From contig JAHLWZ010000605.1 in the NCBI GenBank assembly GCA_020536535.1, forward strand, positions 1 through 64,000: a DNA stretch of 64,000 nt, given 5' to 3'. Position numbers and translations under genes: made by a program. Shown piece after piece: positions 57,281-64,000 of this stretch (the first letter of the stretch is position 1; every line of letters begins with the position of its first letter). The DNA comes from Pelomyxa schiedti (Eukaryota > Evosea > Pelobiontida > Pelomyxidae). Under the pieces are notes generated by a model that did not search any database, was not told where the DNA came from, and worked only from the letters and a program-made list of their open reading frames with translations.

Positions 57281-58547
57281 TCACAGGTTGTAGGAAATAT
57301 ACGGTGCAAGTTGGGATGCAAAAGAGACCAGGAACTCAGAAGCAAGTTGTCTTGTGTCAACGGTGGCAAGCAAACTGAGTTCAACAAAATAGCCATCAAA
57401 AATAGGCTCACCGTTCTGTGGGATTGTAGTTGGTGTCAGGGCCAGGGCAGAAGGAATCATACAATTCTCTTTATTTCAGAGACAGTGACGGTCATTCCAG
57501 TTGGGTGATAAAACTTTGTCCCTGCACGGATGAATTGCCAAGTTAATTGCATCCCCATCAGCTTCAGAAATTCGTCTACATTGGGACTTGCCTCAGTCTA
57601 GTTCATAATTAATGTGAACTACTATAAAAATGACGTTTCTCGGTAATATCATAAAATTTAAAGAGCACCACAATCTAACCATGACGACGTTTCTTATGAC
57701 AACTTTGGGGTCTCTATCAGTTAATATGGTTCCAACGTACTTCAGGTGCCTTAAACATTGTAAAATTCCCGTAACGGAGAAAAATATCTCACCAGCAATC
57801 AGGAGTCGGAGTTATAGTGTGCACAGTGTGAAGCTCTGTTTGGACTGAACAAAGTGAGCCGTCAAGAAACCACGGCGGGGGGAAATCACACCTATCTTGT
57901 TCTTTAACTGCTCCAGGTAATAATTCAAGTTGTTAATCACCGGATTTGAGAGTCCCTTGTTGACAAAGTCCTCCCGCTTCAACTTATCCAGCTGGGCGCC
58001 AGTCACATTTTTCAGTACAGCAGCCTCAGGGCTCACAGATATAGCCCACTTTTCAACCTGCTCTGCCGTCCAGCTCCTGTAATCTAGCATCCCATAATCG
58101 CACCACTTTCTCCAACAAATAAACTACACACTAGCGTCCCCAGCCACCAAAGCCGAAGCGCCAGTCAACAAACAAGCAAGAAAGCAAGCACGCACAACAA
58201 CAACAACAACTGGTTGGACGGGCCGACCAACCTTTTGGCTCGTACACAGACTCCGTCAGCTCGAACCTCTCTTCCTCCGAGTCGCACAGGCACCTGAGCC
58301 TCGCAACCAGCGCCGCCACGTTGGGCCTCTCCACCGCCCCGTGGTAGCTGCACGACATGGCCCCCGCGCTGCCCCCCGCCCCCGCGCCGCCGCCGCCTCC
58401 GCCAGCTCCCCCGCCGCCCCCGCCGGGCCCCCCCAGCTCCCCGCTGCTCCGCGTGCCCGTGACTCCTCCCCCGCCACCCGTCCCGCCCCGCGGCGGTATC
58501 CCCGTCACGCTGCGCATTGGCGGTAATTGTCGACCTTGAGATGACAA
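57281..58547 (-). CDS. MED18: Mediator subunit MED18 with an inserted SAM domain
   Basis: MED18 is a head-module subunit of Mediator (RNA polymerase II coactivator). The minus-strand start MSSQGRQLPPMRSVTG leads through a poly-Gly stretch to SYHGAVERPNVAALVARLRC LCDSEE, the first MED18 motif. A phase-1 intron then joins EPK to a complete SAM domain (exon 58083-57892): DYRSWTAEQVEKWAISVS, VLKNVTGAQLDKLKREDFV and GLSNPVINNLNYYLEQLK. A 47-nt intron (57891-57845) and a 43-nt intron (57792-57750) lead back into MED18: TPDCWHLKYVGTILTDRDPK, VVIRNVVM, NVDEFLKLMGMQLTWQFIRA, KFYHPTGMTVTVSEIKRI and FDGYFVELSLLATVD, then FLVSFASQLAPYISYNL. All junctions keep frame. Outside SAM, the blocks align in order with animal MED18 (WHLRYLG, RNCVD, GxxxxxEFVAKG, LVELSVVAP, FAEQLKPL). 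Stop at 57281-57283. Confidence 0.85.
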
Positions 58548-58676
58548 AGGAAATAAATGAACTCCGAGTTGGTGCCGGAAAAGTGTTGCAAGACAAGCAA
58601 GGGGGACAAAGGAGTTTTCTCTTGTGCGTTGGTTTGTGAATGCCGGAGTGATTTCTGGCTGCCAGGTAATGTCATG

Positions 58677-60433
58677 TCATGCAGGTGACAAATCCTGGGC
58701 GAACCAGAAGATACTGAGGCGGGTGACTGAAAAGAACACACCAACTAGTAGTATGACAGTGGCCAGCGTGGCGAGCAGCTTGCCTTGTGTGGTTACCTTT
58801 ACTTGGAGTGCAAGGAACAGGGAGGCTGGTATGATCAATGATATCAGAATCACTGCAGTGCTGCCAGTCAAATCTGTGCGCGGCGTCAGTGGGCGGAAGG
58901 AATTTGCAAACTCATCCGCGTGTACCTAGTAAATAGTGTATGCTTGGGAAAAGGATCCCGATACCAACGCATAGGCTGACCAACACAACCGTTTCAATGT
59001 TCTTCCTTGCTTCCGACAGCTCTGCCTTTCGAAGGGAATTGATGCAGGACCTGAGGGCAAACATCTTGGTAGGAAATGTCAGGCACACAGTGCCACACAT
59101 CGCCACTCTCGCTGCAGTAATGACAACATTGTTTCCAGTGAAATTCTCGAATATATCATCACTCCTTCATCTCCTTTACTATAGCTCAATTAGGGTCTTG
59201 AAATGGACCTACGTTGCTGCTCCGAACATAAGATAGCCAGATAGCGCAAAAAGCATATATAGTATGAGCATAATGAGCACACTGGACGCACACACAGCAG
59301 AAAATCTCTTTACAGATCTTGGCTCTAGCTCCTTATGTTGGGTGAATAATCCAAATGGAGTGCGGAATAGCATACTTGATAAACGCTTAAGACATTATAA
59401 TGCGCCACAAAAGCAACAAAAATTATGGGAACTGACTGAAATGAATTCCACCCTGCTCCTCCAAGTTTCGTTCCTGAAGCTACAGTTCCTTTTGTTTCGA
59501 CTAAAAATACAAACACCACTCCAACAGCAGCACACACAGCAGCTATCATTGCAATAAAACTGTTGATTTTTTTTAGTGCCTTCAAAATCATGCATTTTCA
59601 TACCTGAAAACCTTTAAAGAGGAAAGTCGAGACTTCATAGAAAGAGGTATGAAAATACAAACAGAAATGATGATTGAAAGCAGCTGTTTGTTTCTTATAA
59701 ATGTCCAGTGTTGTGGGAGGGCCACCTGGCCAAGCAGTTCTGACAACCAATCCCCTGTTATGACTTAATGATTTCTCCTGAGGGAAGTGGGGAATACCTA
59801 TGAATATTGAAAGAACTGTGCATATGAGCAGAGTTTGCATAATAATTACCAAACTAGATGCAATAGCCTAGAAAATATGAGCAACCAGTGTGGATGAAAT
59901 ACAACTTAACTATAATGGCTCTGAAACACCTTCTTCCGCCACAAGAGTGGATCAAGCCTTCCACAGAAAAAGTGTGCACTTGTTCACTTGTTTGTAAAAT
60001 AAATAAATAAGAAGCTGAGAGAAAAAGGCAGTGCATAATACCTACAAGACACAAGCATGACGAGTGTAATCCAATTGAGTAGGCCACAGAAGAGCATCAT
60101 AACCGTAAATGGGAGAATGCCAGCAATCTTGACAGCAAAAGGCAGTGCTACCATACCAGCACCAAGCATGGTATTCACCTTAATATTTGGACAACAAACC
60201 ACTCAGTCAGTAATACATTCACATTTATTGCATTTGTTTTTTTTCCCAAAATAAACCATTGAAACGGTGGCTGTGAACGGAGTCCCGCTGTGCACCAACT
60301 TGGGGTCGACCATAATGGCACCGTGTGGGCTGTCCTCAACAACAATTGTGGGAACTACATCCTGTACTCCAGCTCCCATAATCCCGCGACAACCATCCCT
60401 GCCACCGTAAACTCCACACGACACAAATTGCAT
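58677..60433 (-). CDS. AAAP-family (SLC38-like) amino-acid transporter
   Basis: This is a probable secondary amino-acid transporter of the APC superfamily, with about ten or eleven membrane spans on a plasma or vacuolar membrane. The start is MGAGVQDVVPTIVVED at 60379, or an upstream Met at 60433. After an intron comes the diagnostic first span VNTMLGAGMVALPFAVKIAG (N-x-x-x-GAG-x-x-x-LP), then ILPFTVMMLFCGLLNWITLV. Further spans are ASSLVIIMQTLLICTVLSIF, SFIAMIAAVCAAVGVVFVFL, NVVITAARVAMCGTVCLTFP with MFALRSCINSL (the conserved P-x-x-x-x-x-R loop), IETVVLVSLCVGIGILFPS, TAVILISLIIPASLFLALQV and LLATLATVILLVGVFFSVT. It ends FAQDLSPA at 58677. Several short introns occur; two middle exons were not fully traced. 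Confidence 0.82.
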
Positions 60434-60539
60434 GACTCTTTGTACTGACTCACACACGACCAGCACGGTCACGGCATTGCTAATACAAAATAAAGAGTAA
60501 TTTTGGATCTGCAGAAACACTTCGCTTTTTAAATTTCAT

Positions 60540-62611
60540 TCAGGTTCTGGTGCAGGAGACGTTGAAGTACTCTTCAAACCATAACAGTATGTTGTGATTC
60601 TGAGGCCTGAGGCTCTTTTTGACGAAGAAGTTCTTGGCGTTTACAATGTCATCGGTTGTGATGCTAAATTTCTCCACCAACCACATTGCAACGTGCAAGT
60701 GTGAGTTGAAGCACGTTTTCCTGAACACGCACCAGTCTTCTTCCGCGGCCCATATTCGGGATATGGAATACTTCTCACAAATAAACTGGGCAAGCCTAAT
60801 GGTCATGGTTAGTGGTGCAGCTTGTGAATGTTATGTTAAATATTTTTGAACAGTATGATAATAGCACCAGAGCGGTTATAATAATAATTACGCGAGAGAT
60901 ACCTCAGGTGGCCATGCTCACAACAAGTTCTGAAAGCACTATTCTGAGCCGGTTTTTTTGGCAGAATACCGGCACCAAATTTCTCAAAGAGCCAATGACA
61001 AGCATCAGCGCTCCCACATTGGCAACAGGCGAGAAATGCTTTTGTTAAAGTAGCCGGCAAGGCAGCGGCCTGTTTGGAGTTCTTCTTGAGTGAATTCCAG
61101 TGCTCAATCAGCCAGGTAGCCAGCTTCAAGTTCTCCGATTTGCAGGCACAAATGAAAACAGTGGGGAAAAACTCTGGTGTTGGTGGGTATGTTGTTGCCT
61201 TCCAGTGTGTGATGTGGGGTGGCTCCTCCTCTCCTCGAGAAAGGTAAATTTCTTCTTGGGTAAACTCCACCTGTGATATCAGCCACTGCACACAGTCAAG
61301 AGCTCCTGTCTGGAGGAGTGTCCAAAGCCCCCGGCACAGAATATTGTGACTCAGTGGCATCGTTTTGACAGCATACTGCAATATGGGCAGATGTGGTAGA
61401 AGACCTATTTCCGAGTCTGGTGCCACAGAAAAATGGTCCAGGAACCACTTGAATAACTCCACGTTGGTAATGGAGCGGCAGTATCCATAAACATAGAAAT
61501 TCTGGTCCAGCTCAGTGTGTGAGCCAAGGGAAAACTTAGATGCAAGCCATTTGAGAATCGGAAGATTGCCGTGACTGTATGCCTCGTAAATACATTCCAG
61601 AACCCAATTGGAATCCGGAGGCACAGTGAATGTTTCGCCAAGCCACACCATAACCTACGGTTTCATAGAGTTAAGGTCACTGTAATAGAAGTTGTGTATA
61701 CCTCGGAGTGGTTTAATGAGCATGCATTGAACATGATTTCACTCACGTCGTCAGTGGGGGCTACAGGAACCTTTTGGCACAACCACTTTGCCATTTCCAG
61801 GTGTCCCTTTGAGCAGGCATTTTTAAAGCAGGAAGTAGTCACAGATTCATTTGAGAATGTAGCCATTAACCACTTGGCAATTTTTATATGTCCCCCAAGA
61901 GAGCATCCCAACAAAGCGGCAGTATAACATTCAGGAGATGTGGAAAGGTGAAAAGTCTCCACTAGCCACTGAACTACATGAAAATGTCCCTCACTACAGC
62001 TATGGTACAGAGCGTAGTTTGGGGTATCCCGAGCAGTGGTAGTGGCATCATCCACAGTGAGGCTGAACTTACTCTGCAGCCATTGTGCCAATTCGAGATA
62101 GCCGCCTCGGCAGCTTTTCCGGAAGGCACTATTATCCGCACTCCTGATTTCATTTGGTGTTAGGGAAAGCTGGGTGGCCAGCCATTGAGCCGTGTGAAGG
62201 TGCCCACGGCCGCAGCATATGCGAAACGCCTTGTTATTAAGAGCACGCGCATCAGCAGAATTGAGGCCACAGGAATCAACTAACCATTCGCATACAGAAG
62301 TATCCCCACGGAAGCAGGAATGGAGAAAGAAATCTCTCCGCTCAGCAAGAACTAAAGGATGAATACCAATATGTGCCATGAGGTACTGCATCACATGAGT
62401 TTTTCCGTTTCTGTCACAACTGAGTTTTAGACGACTAACCAATCAGCGGAAACCTGATAGCTTCAGCAAGTGCCACAGCTTCAATAAAGGATTTATCCCA
62501 AGAGTCACATGGGGTGATGAGGTTAGTCGATGTCCACGACACCATCTTGAGATATCCAAGGGCTGAAAACACTGTAATAGCCATTTCTTCCCCACTTCCA
62601 AGCTGAGACAT
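60540..62611 (-). CDS. Ankyrin-like repeat protein (degenerate repeats)
   Basis: A start MSQLGSGEEMAITVFSALGY at 62611 is joined by a 34-nt intron (62453-62420) to the main body. About 15-20 helix-pair repeats of 35-37 residues follow, of the type FRICCGRGHLHTAQWLATQL, FRKSCRGGYLELAQWLQSKF, FKNACSKGHLEMAKWLCQKV and FRTCCEHGHLR. The pattern is xFxxaCxxGHLxxaxWLxxxFxLt, i.e. ankyrin-type repeats with Cys and Trp at fixed places, common as large families in some amoebae. Two further introns interrupt near 61700 and 60900-60800. It ends NVSCTRT at 60540. It probably binds proteins; the partner is unknown. The F-box-like exon upstream (63370-62867) may be its true 5' exon, making an F-box/ankyrin adaptor. 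Confidence 0.75.
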
Positions 62612-62866
62612 ATCTCTACCTTTAAACGTGTACAGTTAGGACAGTAAAAATCGGCAATAGTTTTACCACTACTCCCCCTGCACTTCTACTCTACCACATT
62701 CATTCACTCACCTTCTCACAGCCCTATTTACTGGGGATTTTTTTTTTTGGACTTGCTCATTTAAAAAAATAGAGTGGTGAGTGTGGCGTCAAACGAGAAC
62801 ACATAACCTCACACCCCCTCCCATAAAAAAGGAGATATGTATAAGTATATGCCTTACAATGCACCA
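62612..62866. other. Region between the F-box-like exon and the ankyrin-like gene
   Basis: About 255 bp with an 11-T run near 62740. It is either an intron, if the two flanking minus-strand pieces form one gene (donor GTATGATT after KYSG; AG acceptors just before 62611), or promoter plus 3' UTR. I cannot decide from sequence. Confidence 0.35.
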
Positions 62867-63370
62867 TCAATAAATCATACCAGAATACTTGCCGGCAGCA
62901 TCACCGCTGCTCTGCTTGCCGACAGCATCGCCGCTGCTCTGGCACTGATGCTGCAAGACGTGCAGGAACACGGGCCTCCACGTGGCCAGGCACCGCGCCA
63001 CGAGGCGAGAGCACAGCCCCGCCAGGGGGAACACCGCCTCGCCCGCCCGCCCCAGCACCACCACCTCCTCCCCCACGTCCTCCGCCCTGGGGGCGCCCGG
63101 GGGCGGGGGCGGCGGCCGCGGCCGCGGCAGCCCTGCCCCTCCCGCTCCCGCTCCCGCCCCGCTTCCGCCGCCCCTCGCCCCATTCGCGGGGACCCCTGTC
63201 GGCAGCGATGGAGCAGCATTGTCGTAGGCGTGGAGGAGGCGGCGGTACTCGAGGACGGTGAAACACTTGGGGCATGCGTGGGGCAGTACGATGCGCCACA
63301 GTATGTCACTGATCCATAATGCTCGTGCTGTCGTAGCTGCGCCCTTGGGGCTTGATGCTGTAGCCGACAT
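62867..63370 (-). CDS. F-box-like N-terminal exon or small protein, Gly/Pro/Arg-rich
   Basis: The minus-strand frame MSATASSPKGAATTARALWI followed by SDILWRIVLPHACPKCFTVL, EYRRLLHAYDNAA resembles an F-box-like helix pair. A GC-rich Gly/Ala/Pro linker is followed by FPLAGLCSRLVARCLATWRP, the second half of such a domain (LAGVCRxxxxxxxxxW). At its end, nine residues are tandemly duplicated (QSSGDAVGK, QSSGDAAGK). A good donor (TCTG/GTATGATT) occurs just before the formal stop, so the exon probably continues, most likely into the ankyrin-like gene downstream. F-box assignment is tentative. Confidence 0.5.
   Translation of the reverse strand: MSATASSPKGAATTARALWISDILWRIVLPHACPKCFTVLEYRRLLHAYDNAAPSLPTGVPANGARGGGSGAGAGAGGAGLPRPRPPPPPPGAPRAEDVGEEVVVLGRAGEAVFPLAGLCSRLVARCLATWRPVFLHVLQHQCQSSGDAVGKQSSGDAAGKYSGMIY
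62888..62941. repeat. 27-bp tandem duplication in coding sequence
   Basis: Two adjacent 27-bp units (62888-62914 and 62915-62941) beginning CTTGCCGRCAGCATC differ at two positions. In the minus-strand frame they encode nine residues each (QSSGDAVGK / QSSGDAAGK). Confidence 0.9.
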
Positions 63371-63465
63371 TTTCCACTGCTACTAACACAAAAACAAAAA
63401 AAAAAAGAGACAAAAAACGGTTTTTTGATCGTGGAACGGAAAGACAGAACTTTTTCGCCCACCCG

Positions 63466-64000
63466 CTATGGTGTTATTGGAAGTCGGGCAGTGCATTGTG
63501 GAGAGAAGTGCTCTGAGGAGGATAATGATTGTGATGAGCTGGACTCTGGGGCACTTGACCCAAAGCACAGGCAATCGGCATCATACACTCCGGCAATGGT
63601 GTCGAATGGTGTGTAGAAGCCAAGCCAGGCATCAAATGAAGCAAAATCCACCTTGTCGGCAGGAAAGTCCTCACTGGTGATATAGCTACTCACAAAAGTG
63701 ACTGCAGAAAGGGGGTCGTAGCTCAGTCCCTGCCCTGGCCTGGTACTGTGTGTGAATCCAGTCCATCCACCATTTAGAACCTCCAGTGTGGATATCCTGA
63801 TAAACCACATGGTTCCAATCCCATCATAGGCATACAGGTTCCCATCAGGCTGGGCAGCAATATCACACATTTCAGCGGCATGTGTCAGCACTGTGGATGT
63901 GATTCCTGTGCCTAAGTCGATAGTTGCTAATGTGGACTGGCCAGCTGACACATACAGAATGTACATCTTATCTATTACTGTTGACCATGACATCCCTGTT
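63466..64000 (-). CDS. C-terminal part of a beta-propeller-like protein (5' end outside window)
   Basis: An intron-free minus-strand frame runs from the right edge to a stop at 63466. It has blade-like strands: DKMYILYVSAGQSTLATIDL, GTGITSTVLTHAAEMCDIAA, QPDGNLYAYDGIGTMWFIRI, STLEVLNGGWTGFT, GQGLSYDPLSAVTFVSSYIT and DTIAGVYDADCLCFGSS. These resemble secreted six- or seven-bladed propellers that display quantities by time or step. A Ser-rich tail ESSSSQSLSSSEHF and a short CTARLPITP end it. The Ser tail often precedes further stalk or GPI sequence in such proteins, but none is seen. No family name can be given from this fragment. Confidence 0.6.
   Translation of the reverse strand, partial: TGMSWSTVIDKMYILYVSAGQSTLATIDLGTGITSTVLTHAAEMCDIAAQPDGNLYAYDGIGTMWFIRISTLEVLNGGWTGFTHSTRPGQGLSYDPLSAVTFVSSYITSEDFPADKVDFASFDAWLGFYTPFDTIAGVYDADCLCFGSSAPESSSSQSLSSSEHFSPQCTARLPITP

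Noticed and set aside
1-64000. tRNA, rRNA or other structured RNA genes
   Set aside because: I looked for tRNA B-box-like GGTTCGA motifs and rRNA-like blocks; the few hits fall in coding exons and lack partner arms. A covariance-model search would be needed to be certain.

Overview
This is nuclear DNA of a unicellular eukaryote. Almost every gene is split by short GT-AG introns (about 24-130 nt, often with pyrimidine- or A-rich homopolymers), genes lie on both strands about 100-500 bp apart, and there are no operons. The organism is probably an anaerobic or microaerophilic protist. The window carries two of the three [FeFe]-hydrogenase maturases, HydG and HydF, both intron-containing and both with an N-terminal presequence suited to import into a hydrogenosome-like organelle. 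The wider gene set (Atg4, diaphanous-type formin, SUMO protease, Sfi1-like protein, many ankyrin/F-box/kelch/TRIM/RasGAP proteins) suits an amoeboid cell. An Archamoebae-like (Pelomyxa/Mastigamoeba-type) amoeba is my inference; no marker here proves it.

Layout. 1-1.8 kb: the end of an unidentified gene and a decayed piggyBac transposon with a TTAA-CCC edge. 2-6.3 kb: secretory-pathway genes, ribophorin I (OST subunit) converging on signal peptidase subunit SPC12, then a conserved multispan membrane protein. 6.7-14.7 kb: three tandem plus-strand genes, an LRR/coiled-coil/bacterial-type kinase-like fusion, Atg4, and a class 3 lipase. 14.9-26 kb: a secreted MRH-domain protein, HydG, ribosomal protein eS6 with a giant lysine-rich tail, an Sfi1-like centrin-binding protein, and HydF. 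26-36 kb: a long coiled-coil/polyproline protein (containing a 100-N assembly gap), a Ulp2/SENP-like SUMO protease, and a Q-rich protein. 36-43.4 kb: a kelch/F-box/degenerate-Ras protein with a C-terminal domain of unknown function, then a RING/B-box (TRIM-like) protein with a glycine-rich tail. 43.5-57 kb: a small membrane peptide, a diaphanous-type formin and a very large single-pass receptor whose cytoplasmic part is a RasGAP domain. 57-64 kb: Mediator subunit MED18 with a SAM domain inserted, an AAAP amino-acid transporter, an ankyrin-like repeat protein, an F-box-like exon, and the C-terminus of a beta-propeller-like protein.

Themes. (1) Anaerobic metabolism: HydG builds the Fe(CO)(CN) synthon and HydF is the scaffold that loads hydrogenase. 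(2) Ras and cytoskeleton signalling: receptor RasGAP, degenerate-Ras fusion, formin, Sfi1-like protein. (3) Ubiquitin, SUMO and autophagy: TRIM, F-box, Ulp2, Atg4. (4) Many genes open with a long GC-rich, low-complexity first exon followed by short, AT-richer conserved exons.

Gene models were spliced by eye. Outer coordinates are given; internal exon edges are reliable only where stated.
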